DNA of 64,000 nt. Origin: Bacteroidota bacterium. GTDB taxonomy: Bacteria > Bacteroidota > Bacteroidia > UKL13-3. Positions within the stretch are counted from its first letter, which is position 1; each line of letters begins with the position of its first letter. This document shows, in pieces, positions 18,901 to 26,711 of the stretch. Position numbers and translations under genes: made by a program. The notes beneath the pieces were generated by a model that was not told where the DNA came from, searched no databases, and worked only from the letters and a program-made list of their open reading frames with translations. The DNA lies in NCBI GenBank assembly GCA_040388375.1, contig JAZKBU010000006.1:62001-126000 (forward strand), read 5' to 3'.

Positions 18901-19740
18901 AAAGGCATTGCATTGTCGTATTTACTGGATGCACAGGCTCCCCCTGTTATTATTGGCGACCCTACCCGTATGAGCCAAATATTAATTAATTTGGTAGGCA
19001 ATGCCATTAAGTTTACCCATAAAGGTTTTGTAAAATTGCACGTAAATGCCATGCATAAAAATGAGCAAACGGTAAACCTAAGGTTTAGTATAATTGACTC
19101 TGGAGTTGGTATAGCCAAAGATAAACTGGAAACCATATTTGAAAGTTTTTCGCAAGAAAACATAAAAGTAACCCGCAAATACGGTGGCACCGGCTTAGGC
19201 TTAACCATAAGCAAAAGACTATGCGAACTGCAAGGAGGCAACATATCAGTTACCAGTGAGGTAGACCATGGCTCAATCTTTACGGTGCAAATTCCATTTG
19301 AATTTTCAGACCGTATTGAAATAAATAATAAACCAAAAAACAACTTAAAGGATTTAAAGGGTTTAAAAATACTGGTAGTAGAGGATAACCAAATCAACCA
19401 AATTTTAGCCAAACAACTATTAACCAAATGGCAAATAGAGGTAGACATGGCTGACAACGGATTGATTGCTTTGGAAAAACTAAAGCTTAAAAACTATGAC
19501 TTAATACTCATGGATTTACAAATGCCCGAAATGGATGGTTACGAAACCACCATTGCCATTAGAAGTGGGCAAATAAATGGCATAGATAAAAACATTCCGA
19601 TTATTGCGCTGACTGCCGATGCCTTTGCCGAAACAAAAAAGCAAGCCCTTTTAACAGGCATGAACGATTTTGTAACCAAACCTTTTAAGCAAGATGAACT
19701 GTTTCTAAAAATATCGAAACACGCTTTCAACCTGATCTAG
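15916..19740 (+). CDS. Hybrid two-component sensor kinase with periplasmic propeller
   Basis: This 1274-residue protein begins with a signal peptide (LFIGLVVVFSSYATLAQ). Residues ~30-640 carry propeller repeats with the usual blade signature (GDIWIGN, GYVWIAE, NNIWVGS, GTIWIGA), then a Y_Y_Y-like beta domain and a membrane helix at ~738-760 (WFIIPIGILTIALLVIVFIY). Inside the cell are a PAS-like region (~775-890), HisKA with SHEIRTPMNAIMG (His912), HATPase motifs NLVGNAIKFTHKG, DSGVGIA and GGTGLGL, and a receiver with MDLQMPEMDGYE (Asp1200). It resembles the hybrid two-component systems of Bacteroidota that sense glycans, but it stops after the receiver with no AraC output domain. Phosphotransfer to a separate protein is therefore likely. 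The ligand is unknown. Confidence 0.95.
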   Translation: MLIKSVKSLFIGLVVVFSSYATLAQKIVNLDLKWVVFDKNENLPTCSYINFHQTKDSTCWVANNYGVAWYNNYNWQQLNIFKTDVQNIKNIRFKFEEDNTGRLFFNYYDTIYALQKKHYKKVLFQIDQKPLRILDFAIDKHNNFLLLTIDDSRKHISLYKTIGKKAYKIWESFEEDIAGKSTLHKTHYGHVFFKVKNEIYAINGFKLNNIGLGLKKEMVNVSLLEEDSSGRFYLQLREGYNFTYHYYFHWDGKQYKIQNYTLPFEKNVVSNDVDINGNELFLTKDNNFYLKRNNTWFEVSIPSHLKNCNFAKFDLEGDIWIGNNNKMIRYTTNNNLFTNVRLGANFNDNIVNSICVDKQGYVWIAEATKIVKLNPDYSIAQEFNINPAITFTCVNIDDQNNIWVGSGQTNNSTYRYNGKKWELMTSQNGFIDAPIHKILKNKDGSLLFLCLNNNGSKEKGSGLYQLKNNLLWVKQYDNVPKDVRIYSYLETKDGTIWIGALKGLYKIQNKQVTYINKVDSNDIVRVMDLVEDKKGIVYFNTNSIGLCKILPNNKVEKLNTPIIFDFSQITSDLLVDQDNILWITSPSSLWAFKNDLFFEYKTETGLPYPTCWPVVANNNDIIVGTLGAGISIIHKNNFIQKEPLVTISIIQENENKPVLLWNYFAYRKPFNDEELLFSYQIDNGRWSHFTNKRTIDLGQIKPGKHLMHYKIKNEFSDLITDVYSNEQIIFIAPPFYLNTWFIIPIGILTIALLVIVFIYFKERNQNYHVILANEKKLSSLINSMPFKTIVLNKDGHCIHSFVNDKNSLFTFTKNNDFIEEFDDVNKSLMLQSIANCLSTKSKEIFTYHETQKDNFFEITFSPYDDLSDNQLVTAVIIDITDKIKIIAELEQAKIVAESADKAKMIFLSNMSHEIRTPMNAIMGIADIMLDERMDDNQKDNLIIIKRSAENLVIIINDILDISKIEAGRIEFEKIEFSLPDLLEQVCKTLQLKAEKKGIALSYLLDAQAPPVIIGDPTRMSQILINLVGNAIKFTHKGFVKLHVNAMHKNEQTVNLRFSIIDSGVGIAKDKLETIFESFSQENIKVTRKYGGTGLGLTISKRLCELQGGNISVTSEVDHGSIFTVQIPFEFSDRIEINNKPKNNLKDLKGLKILVVEDNQINQILAKQLLTKWQIEVDMADNGLIALEKLKLKNYDLILMDLQMPEMDGYETTIAIRSGQINGIDKNIPIIALTADAFAETKKQALLTGMNDFVTKPFKQDELFLKISKHAFNLI

Positions 19741-19778
19741 CTAACAATTAAATATTGCACTCTTTTATAAAATAAATA

Positions 19779-19786
19779 TATATTTG
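19779..19786 (+). promoter_or_regulatory. -7 promoter element of the soluble kinase gene
   Basis: TATATTTG is an exact match to TAnnTTTG, 30 bases before the ATG at 19817. A TTG lies about 21 bases upstream (19755-19757) as a possible -33 element. Confidence 0.5.
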
Positions 19787-19816
19787 GGCAGTCTACAAAA
19801 CACCTGAACAAAATTT

Positions 19817-20659
19817 ATGGACCTAGTTTCTATACATCCTCTTTTAAAAAATCAAATCGAAACCGTTTTTGGTAAGAGTTTTCCATTAACTACTGACATG
19901 GGAAATTTTATCAATATAGTAAACCAAACTTATGTTGATTTAGAAGATGGTAAAGTGAATGAGATTTTACAAAAATATGCCCAGGATTTAGAGAAGAAAA
20001 ACATAGAACTAAACCAGTTTGCTTATGTAGTTTCTCACGATTTAAAATCGCCATTACGGGGAATACACAATTTAACTTCGTGGATTGAAGAAGATTTGGA
20101 AGAAGTGGGTATGAACGAAGGCACGCAGAAAAACTTACAGTTATTGCGTAAAAGAGTATTGCGTATGGAGTCGTTAATTAATGGCATTTTACAATACAGC
20201 AGAGCCGGCAGAGTAAAAAATGAAAGCGAATTGGTTAATACCTATGAGTTGCTAAAAGAAATAACAGAAGGCATTGCAGAGAAAAAGATTGAATTGAATA
20301 TAAGCAATGACATGCCTGCTTTTTTAACAGAACGCATTACGCTTGAACAAGTGTTTAGCAATTACGTAAGCAATGCAGCCAAATACAACGACAAGGACTT
20401 TATAAAACTGGATGTATCGTGTAAAGATACAGGTTCGTTTTATGAGTTTTGTGTAGCCGATAACGGACCGGGTATTGAACCCGAATTTTTCGAGAAAATT
20501 TTTCAAATGTTTATCACACTTCAACCTCGCGACCAATCAGAAAGTACCGGAGTAGGTTTAGCTATTGTAAAAAAAATAGTAGAAGAAAAAGGTGGTAAAG
20601 TGTGGTTAGAATCAAAAGTGGGCGAAGGCAGTAAATTTTACTTTACCTGGCCTAAATAA
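19817..20659 (+). CDS. Soluble sensor histidine kinase
   Basis: A 280-residue kinase without membrane segments or a recognisable input domain. The first ~50 residues are unassigned, a short coiled coil follows, then HisKA with YVVSHDLKSPLRGIHN (His74) and HATPase motifs NYVSNAAKYNDKD, VADNGPGIEPEFFEKIF and STGVGLAIVKKIVEE. This arrangement resembles the transmitter of bacteriophytochrome-type kinases. It lies 76 bases after the hybrid kinase, with its own promoter-like element, and no response regulator gene follows. It may act with the hybrid kinase, whose receiver lacks an output domain, but this is inference from proximity only. Confidence 0.93.
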   Translation: MDLVSIHPLLKNQIETVFGKSFPLTTDMGNFINIVNQTYVDLEDGKVNEILQKYAQDLEKKNIELNQFAYVVSHDLKSPLRGIHNLTSWIEEDLEEVGMNEGTQKNLQLLRKRVLRMESLINGILQYSRAGRVKNESELVNTYELLKEITEGIAEKKIELNISNDMPAFLTERITLEQVFSNYVSNAAKYNDKDFIKLDVSCKDTGSFYEFCVADNGPGIEPEFFEKIFQMFITLQPRDQSESTGVGLAIVKKIVEEKGGKVWLESKVGEGSKFYFTWPK

Positions 20660-20671
20660 TTTATACAGCTA

Positions 20672-21157
20672 TTGCAAAAACAGGTACTCATTATATTATT
20701 ACTAGTAACAATAAGCATTACCAACTATGCTCAACCTTGCATTGATAGTTTAAGGAGAAGCCCCTACTTTCCTTGTCCTGACCCTACGTTTAAACCAGTG
20801 TGTGGTTGCGATGGCATAACCTACCGCAATGTTTGTAATGCCGAGTACCAGAATGGTGTAAACTACTACCGCGATGGAAGTTGCTCGGGATTGGAGTTTG
20901 ATATATACCCCAACTTTACACCCGATAATTTAAACTTTGCTTTTGTGCAGCCTCAAAATACAACTGCTTCTGCTAACCTGGCTATTGTTGATGCCTTTGG
21001 CGCCATGCTGTATTACAAAACAATATACCCGGAAAGTTTAACAGGCAGGGTTGATTTACTCATAACCGAAACACAAATGTTCAGGCCGGGTGTTTATATT
21101 ATGTTTTTATACAATGGCAAAGGCGATTACCGCTTTAAGAAATTTGTAAAATATTAG
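20672..21157 (+). CDS. Kazal-type inhibitor domain protein with T9SS sorting domain
   Basis: The start is TTG at 20672; no ATG fits, and this codon directly precedes a good signal peptide (MQKQVLIILLLVTISITNYAQ). Residues 23-71 form one Kazal domain with six cysteines (23, 35, 44, 46, 55, 71) and the signature PVCGCDGITYRNVCNAEYQNG. The remaining ~85 residues, from IYPNFTPDNL to DYRFKKFVKY, match a T9SS type A sorting domain (PGVYIMFLYNG). Kazal domains block serine proteases by a substrate-like loop. Here a single inhibitor domain appears to be delivered to the cell surface. The gene begins 12 bases after the kinase gene and may be cotranscribed with it. Confidence 0.85.
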   Translation: MQKQVLIILLLVTISITNYAQPCIDSLRRSPYFPCPDPTFKPVCGCDGITYRNVCNAEYQNGVNYYRDGSCSGLEFDIYPNFTPDNLNFAFVQPQNTTASANLAIVDAFGAMLYYKTIYPESLTGRVDLLITETQMFRPGVYIMFLYNGKGDYRFKKFVKY

Positions 21158-21238
21158 TCGTATTCATTCCGTGTGTTTCATTAGCCACATAAATTATTAA
21201 ATTTACCTTTTTATTTTTTACGCTTAACCGGCAACATA

Positions 21239-22663
21239 TTGATGAAAAAACTACTTACGCTATTTATTTTATGCAGTACGTTTAACTTTTTGTTGGCACA
21301 AAATGCTTACAGAATGCAGTTACTCAGTACCTGGAATAATCCTAATTTAAATAAAGTTGACTCCATTAATATCTGGAACGATTTAATTGGCTACCACGAT
21401 AGCACAACAGGCAAAGAATATATTATAGCAGGCAGCACAGATAGTATTTATTTTTTCGATATTACTATACCTACCCAATTAAAACTGGTTGATGTGGAAT
21501 ACGGTGGAGTTGCCAATGTAGTTAATCGCGATTACGAAATATACCAGCACTACGTTTACTGTGTAAGCGACCAAAACAGGGGATCGCTACAAGTTTTTGA
21601 TTTAAAATATTTACCAGACTCAGCCCATAAAGTGTATGACGATAGTACTTTAGCCATTAACACCCATAGCATTTTTATTGAAGCCAAAAGCAAGCGTTTG
21701 TATATGTGTGCCAATAAATATCCCAACTGGAATAATGGCAATGGAAAGGAATCAGCCATGGATATTATTTCGCTCGAAAACCCGGAACAACCACAGTTTT
21801 TAGCCAAACTATTTGTACCTGTCAGAGCCAGTGGCGAAGCTGCTTTCAGATGGGTGCATGAGTCGCATGTAAGAAACGATACCGCTTATTTATCGTGCGG
21901 ATACAGTGGTTTGTTTATTTACGATTTACGCGATCTAAATAACCAGCAAATAATTGGCAGCATAGTAAACTATCCTAAAAATGGCTATAACCACAGCTCT
22001 TGGTTAAGCAACAATGGCAAGTACCTGATGTTTACCGATGAGGTGCCAGCAGGTTTAGACATAAAAATATTTGACATCAGTATAATTCAGGCACCTCGCT
22101 TAGAAAGCATGTTTATTTCAAACATTGGCGCTACGCCACACAATGCTTATTGGGTTGGTAGTTTTGCTTACGTTTCGCATTACAGCGATGGGGTATATGT
22201 ATGGAACATAGCTGATACAAAACAACCCCGGTTGGTAGCCTATTACGATACCTATTTACAAAACAAAACAGGCGAGTATGCACTACCCTACTCCGGCTGT
22301 TGGGGAGTTTGGCCCTACCTGCCAAGTGGCAATATTATAGCCAGCGACCGAACCAATGGCATATTTGTTTTAAAGCCAGATAGTGGCTTATTAAGTGTTT
22401 CCAATATAAGCTATGCAACCCATGCCAATATTTATCCAAACCCAAGTAATACCGAAATAAATATTGCTATTGAAACCAATTATAAAGACGATTTTGAAAT
22501 TAAAATTTTCAATATAGAAGGTCAATTAATTGAAACCTTAGATGATCATTTTAAAAGCAATTTTTTATATACTAAAAACATAAGCCATTTAGCAAACGGT
22601 TTATACATTATTCAAATAAGTGGAAGCAATAGTTGTATCAGGCAAAAACTATTGAAACAATAA
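21239..22663 (+). CDS. LVIVD-repeat (choice-of-anchor B type) T9SS protein, copy 1
   Basis: This 474-residue protein has a signal peptide (MMKKLLTLFILCSTFNFLLAQ). A propeller of LVIVD-like repeats follows, in which each blade ends with a phrase such as YFFDITIPTQLKLV, LFIYDLRDLNNQQIIG or VYVWNIADTKQPRLVAYYD. The wording matches the choice-of-anchor B family. The C-terminus (IYPNPSNTEINIAI to RQKLLKQ) is a T9SS type A sorting domain. The function of the propeller is unknown; a surface binding role is plausible. The next gene is a paralogue 25 bases downstream, probably in the same transcript. Confidence 0.88.
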   Translation: MMKKLLTLFILCSTFNFLLAQNAYRMQLLSTWNNPNLNKVDSINIWNDLIGYHDSTTGKEYIIAGSTDSIYFFDITIPTQLKLVDVEYGGVANVVNRDYEIYQHYVYCVSDQNRGSLQVFDLKYLPDSAHKVYDDSTLAINTHSIFIEAKSKRLYMCANKYPNWNNGNGKESAMDIISLENPEQPQFLAKLFVPVRASGEAAFRWVHESHVRNDTAYLSCGYSGLFIYDLRDLNNQQIIGSIVNYPKNGYNHSSWLSNNGKYLMFTDEVPAGLDIKIFDISIIQAPRLESMFISNIGATPHNAYWVGSFAYVSHYSDGVYVWNIADTKQPRLVAYYDTYLQNKTGEYALPYSGCWGVWPYLPSGNIIASDRTNGIFVLKPDSGLLSVSNISYATHANIYPNPSNTEINIAIETNYKDDFEIKIFNIEGQLIETLDDHFKSNFLYTKNISHLANGLYIIQISGSNSCIRQKLLKQ

Positions 22664-22688
22664 ACTTATTCAACAGCATTTACCTTTC

Positions 22689-24083
22689 ATGAAAAAAATA
22701 TTCCTGCTTTCATTTTTATTGTATTGTATACAAACCATTTCGGCACAGCAAGCTATGAACATGCGCTTGTTAAGCCATTGGAACGACAAGTCATTGGTGC
22801 CTATTGATGGCGATCAGCTATGGAGCGATATTGGTGGTTATTACGATTCCATTAAACAAAAAGAATATGCTGTTATGTTGGGTAACGACAGTTTGTATTT
22901 TTTTGATATGACAAACCCTACCCAGTTAAAGTTAGTAGCTAAACTAGATGGGTACTCCACCAAATCAATAAACCGCGATGTAGAGTTTTACTCCCATTAC
23001 GCTTACTTTTCAGCCCAACGCTCTGGCTCCTTAGGTGGCTTACAAATTGTAGACTTACAATACCTGCCCGATTCAATACATGAAATATACCGCAGCGATT
23101 CATTAACCGTACAGGCACACACTATATACATTGAAGCCAAAAGTAAACGCTTGTATATATGCGAAAACTCAACCAAAATGGGCTTTTCGGCTATGGATAT
23201 TCTATCGCTTGAAAACCCAGAAAGGCCGGTAAAACTAGCCAGCTTACAAGTACCCATTAACGGACAAGGGCAACAGCTTTTTAGTAAGGTGCATGAAATG
23301 TATTGTAATAACGATACAGCTTACCTCTCATGTTACGAAGCAGGTTTATTCATTATAGATTTACACGATGTAAACAACCAGCAACTCATAGGTACAATTG
23401 CTAATTACCCGCAACGCGGCACTAACCACAGCAGTTGGCTTAACAGCACAGGTAAAACCATTATGTTTACCGATGAAAATTTAGGCTCTCCTATTAAGCT
23501 GTTTGACATTACCGATATAAGCAACCCCAAACAAATGGTTTATTTCAATTCGCATACCAATGCTTTACCGCACAATGCTTATTGGAAAGACAACATGGCT
23601 GTGGTATCGAGCTACGAAGATGGTGTATACGTATATGACTTACGCGATGAAAACAATCCGAAAATACATGCTTATTACGATACTTATCTTTTAAACCCTG
23701 AAGGTTCATTTAGTGGTTTTCATGGCTGTTGGGGCGTTTGGCCATTTTTACCAAGTGGCAATATTATAGCCAGCGATATAAGCGAAGGTTTGTTTGTACT
23801 TAAAATTAATTATGGTGTAGGTGTGGTAAATAATGAAATAAAAACAGCTGAAAAAATTACGCTTTATCCTAACCCTGCCAAAAACAATATCACTATTAAT
23901 TTGCCCGAAAACAGCAGTACTTACCATGTACAAATAAGCAATAGCATTGGGCAAACGATTAAACAGGTTGATGTAAATGATAGCAACAAGCAAATAGATG
24001 TAAGCAGTTTACCAAGTGGTGTATATTTAGTAAACATACATACTGAAAATACCAATCAACAAATTAAGTTTGTAAGAGAATAG
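22689..24083 (+). CDS. LVIVD-repeat (choice-of-anchor B type) T9SS protein, copy 2
   Basis: At 464 residues this protein is colinear with its upstream neighbour. It has a signal peptide (IFLLSFLLYCIQTISAQ), the same blade phrases (LYFFDMTNPTQLKLVAK, LFIIDLHDVNNQQLIG, VYVYDLRDENNPKIHAYYD) and the same GCWGVWPFLPSGNIIASD motif before the tail. The end (LYPNPAKNNITINL to QQIKFVRE) is a T9SS type A sorting domain. The pair arose by tandem duplication and has diverged considerably. The stop codon lies only 15 bases from the convergent helicase gene. Confidence 0.88.
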   Translation: MKKIFLLSFLLYCIQTISAQQAMNMRLLSHWNDKSLVPIDGDQLWSDIGGYYDSIKQKEYAVMLGNDSLYFFDMTNPTQLKLVAKLDGYSTKSINRDVEFYSHYAYFSAQRSGSLGGLQIVDLQYLPDSIHEIYRSDSLTVQAHTIYIEAKSKRLYICENSTKMGFSAMDILSLENPERPVKLASLQVPINGQGQQLFSKVHEMYCNNDTAYLSCYEAGLFIIDLHDVNNQQLIGTIANYPQRGTNHSSWLNSTGKTIMFTDENLGSPIKLFDITDISNPKQMVYFNSHTNALPHNAYWKDNMAVVSSYEDGVYVYDLRDENNPKIHAYYDTYLLNPEGSFSGFHGCWGVWPFLPSGNIIASDISEGLFVLKINYGVGVVNNEIKTAEKITLYPNPAKNNITINLPENSSTYHVQISNSIGQTIKQVDVNDSNKQIDVSSLPSGVYLVNIHTENTNQQIKFVRE

Positions 24084-24098
24084 CAAAGCCCGTTTCCT

Positions 24099-25334
24099 TT
24101 ACTTCTTCTTTTTTTTCTTTACTTCCTTTTTCGCTTCAAACTGCGCTGCTTGCTTTAATAAGTCTTTCCAGTTTTTGCTTCCATCCTCTGAAAAATCAAT
24201 GGTTTGTTCGTAAGCCAGTTTATCAATTTCCAATATATTAATCGGTTGACCTAAATAGGTTTCAATGTTTTTCAATACTTCCTTTTCTTCCGTACTACAA
24301 AACGAAACCGCTTTACCCGATTTAACACCCCTACCCGTTCTACCTACCCTGTGTACATAGTTTTCAGGAACATCAGGCAAATCGTAATTAATTACATAAT
24401 CTACATTCTCAATATCAATACCCCTTGCACTTACATCAGTAGCAATAAGCATTTTTACTTTGCCTGTTTTAAAATCTTCCATCACCGCAAGTCTGTCCAC
24501 TTGTTCTTTGCCTCCGTGCATGGTTAAGCTTTCAATGCCTACCCTTTCCATGGCACTGAATAAACGTTCTGCACGCACTTTGGTTCTTACAAACACCAAC
24601 ATTTTACTATTGGGTGCTTCTTTAACAATACGCTCTAAAAAAAATCGCTTATCGTCCATTTCCACAAAAGCCAATGAATGTGTAACGTTTTTCGACACGG
24701 GGTTTTTAGGCGATATTTGAATACGTATAGGATTAGTCACTACCGAATAAGCCAGCTCCTTTATTTTCTTGTTAATGGTAGCCGAAAAAAACATGGTTTG
24801 GTGCGTGCGTGGTATTTTCCGGTTAATGTCTTCAATGTCTTTTATAAAACCTTTATCCAACATTTTATCAGCCTCGTCCAACACCAGCATTTGCACACGG
24901 CTTAAATCTACATAACCCTGGTTTTGTAAATCGAACATACGGCCGGGAGTGGCTATAACAATATGTGCGCCCACCGTTAAATCAAATATCTGGTTATCGT
25001 GGTCAATGCCACCCATTAAGCAAACCACTTTTACCTGTGTGTATTTGGCTATGCTTTTAAAAACCTCCGTTATTTGAATGGCCAACTCCCTGGTAGGAAC
25101 CAATATTAAACATTTAGTAAAAGCACCTGTATGAATATTTTTTTGTAATAAATGAATAATAGGAATAGCAAAAGCCGCTGTTTTACCCGTTCCTGTTTGG
25201 GCTATAGCCAATACATCCTCCCCTTTTAAAATGGGGCCTATGGCCTTAAACTGAATATCAGTTGGTCTTTTAAAACCCATTTCAGCTATACTCTTTTTTA
25301 CCTCTTCAGCTATATTGTACTCTTCAAATCTCAT
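24099..25334 (-). CDS. DEAD-box ATP-dependent RNA helicase
   Basis: This 411-residue helicase has all core motifs in order. These are a Q motif (FKRPTDIQFKAI), AQTGTGKT (Walker A), PTRELA, TPGR, VLDEADKML, FFSATI, then VFVRTK, ATDVSARGIDI and HRVGRTGR. A basic lysine-rich tail (VKKKKKK) probably aids RNA binding. It is closest in layout to the RhlE/CsdA-type helicases that remodel RNA during ribosome assembly and cold adaptation; the exact subtype is not certain. Upstream, CACTTTTGCGGGG on the minus strand (near 25367-25379) resembles a -7 element. The helicase is a housekeeping gene and does not look functionally tied to the SIR2-like gene next to it. Confidence 0.95.
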   Translation of the reverse strand: MRFEEYNIAEEVKKSIAEMGFKRPTDIQFKAIGPILKGEDVLAIAQTGTGKTAAFAIPIIHLLQKNIHTGAFTKCLILVPTRELAIQITEVFKSIAKYTQVKVVCLMGGIDHDNQIFDLTVGAHIVIATPGRMFDLQNQGYVDLSRVQMLVLDEADKMLDKGFIKDIEDINRKIPRTHQTMFFSATINKKIKELAYSVVTNPIRIQISPKNPVSKNVTHSLAFVEMDDKRFFLERIVKEAPNSKMLVFVRTKVRAERLFSAMERVGIESLTMHGGKEQVDRLAVMEDFKTGKVKMLIATDVSARGIDIENVDYVINYDLPDVPENYVHRVGRTGRGVKSGKAVSFCSTEEKEVLKNIETYLGQPINILEIDKLAYEQTIDFSEDGSKNWKDLLKQAAQFEAKKEVKKKKKK

Positions 25335-25465
25335 TTATAAAACACCTTTAAAAGCGCCCCGCAAAAGTGCATTTTTATTTTTAATAGTTGAATATTTAAA
25401 AAAGTGCATTAAAGGTTGATTGTGTATTGGGGCAGATATTTATTTTTGGTTGAAATAAAAATCCT

Positions 25466-26527
25466 ATGAAAGAACCTCCTAAAATCACCTATTTGCTGGG
25501 TGCTGGTGCCAGTTATAATGCTTTACCTATTGTTAATGAATTAGCCTCTGTAGCAGATGAAATAATTAAGCATCTTATTCATTATAAAACATCATATCCT
25601 AACAATATCAAAAATTATTCAGATTTTTCTAAAACTATTTCTTTAATTAAAGAAGTAGCAAAGCATCACTCCATTGACACACTGGCTAGGAAAATATGGA
25701 TTAAAAATAAAGGTTCAGCAGATAACGATGAATACATACGAATAATCAATTTAATAACGGCTATTCTATACTTTAAACAAATCGAAAAAAATATTTTAGG
25801 ATATGATAATATATCTATAAAAAGAAAATCACCGATTGAATTAGTTATCGATCCGAGGTATGAAGCTTTTTTTGCTGCTATTCTAAAAGATGACTGTTCT
25901 ATACCTCATAATTTCAGTTTTATTTCATGGAATTATGATTTTCAAATAGAAAAAGCTTTACATTTTTACAGTGATAAAAGAATAAGCGAAACCGCAGAAG
26001 AATATAAGATTATCTACGATAAATCTAGACCACCAAATAAAACGACCCAAATAATCAAGATAAATGGCACAAGTCTATTCGAATCCAACAATAATGTATT
26101 CGATAGCACTATTTGTAATCATGAGATCTATAGTATTTTAATTGATGCTTTATCTGACAATATGGAAAGACTTAAAAACACCTCTTCATTAATCAAATTT
26201 GCGTGGGAAAATGAGCCTGAAATAAAGAACCATCACGCAATAGCCAGTGAAAAAATTAAGGATAGTGATTTTGTTGTAGTAATAGGTTATTCTTTTCCCA
26301 TATTTAACAGAGCGGTAGATATTGAATTGTTTAAGTATTTTGAAAAAGGTAAAATAATAATACAAGCTCCCGAAAGTGATGTACATCAATATATACAACA
26401 ATTAGAAAGTATAAAATCTAACTTAAGTGAGAAAGCTATCCCAATTACGAATTTGAATCAATTTTATATCCCTAATGAGTATTGGACTGAACCAAAAACA
26501 AAAGGGAATAGGGCGAAAGTTTTTTAA
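25466..26527 (+). CDS. SIR2-like NAD-binding domain protein, orphan
   Basis: This 353-residue protein starts ITYLLGAGASYNALPIVNEL, with the GAGAS dinucleotide-binding loop at residues 12-16. FISWNYDFQIEKA (WNYD, 155-158) is the counterpart of the sirtuin TQNID motif. IKINGTS (197-203) stands where SIR2-like families usually have KLHGS, so the usual catalytic histidine appears to be asparagine. VVVIGYSFPIFNRAVDIELF (from 270) is the C-terminal Rossmann strand. There is no signal peptide, zinc finger or membrane helix. SIR2-like domains in bacteria often hydrolyse NAD during phage defence; whether this one does is unknown. The gene is visibly more AT-rich than its neighbours and has no partner, which suggests acquisition by transfer. 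Confidence 0.75.
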   Translation: MKEPPKITYLLGAGASYNALPIVNELASVADEIIKHLIHYKTSYPNNIKNYSDFSKTISLIKEVAKHHSIDTLARKIWIKNKGSADNDEYIRIINLITAILYFKQIEKNILGYDNISIKRKSPIELVIDPRYEAFFAAILKDDCSIPHNFSFISWNYDFQIEKALHFYSDKRISETAEEYKIIYDKSRPPNKTTQIIKINGTSLFESNNNVFDSTICNHEIYSILIDALSDNMERLKNTSSLIKFAWENEPEIKNHHAIASEKIKDSDFVVVIGYSFPIFNRAVDIELFKYFEKGKIIIQAPESDVHQYIQQLESIKSNLSEKAIPITNLNQFYIPNEYWTEPKTKGNRAKVF

Positions 26528-26670
26528 ATAAAAAGTAAATAAAAAAATCATTTAAATAAGTAAGTAATATTTATTTTGTTGGCAGAAAAACAATTATCTA
26601 ACTATCCACACAAATTCGTCAATTATTTATGGAATAAAAAAAGTTAATTCGCAGCACAAAATTTGGTACG

Positions 26671-26696
26671 TTTTTTATAGTCAATGCTATAAAAAA
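26671..26696. promoter_or_regulatory. AT-only inverted repeat before the porin gene
   Basis: A perfect 10 bp inverted repeat, ttttttatag and ctataaaaaa, with loop tcaatg, ends 15 bases before the ATG at 26712. The stem has a single G-C pair, so it is a poor terminator. An operator or a 5'-leader structure is more likely. Confidence 0.4.
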
Positions 26697-26711
26697 GTCC
26701 CGTATTCCCTA

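Noticed and set aside
18648-19457. 269-codon minus-strand ORF inside the hybrid kinase gene
   Set aside because: It is antisense to well-conserved kinase and receiver motifs and its translation resembles no protein; long antisense frames are common opposite biased codon use.
24099-26527. DEAD-box helicase plus SIR2-like gene as a two-gene defence system
   Set aside because: The genes are divergent, the helicase is a complete housekeeping type, and their base composition differs.
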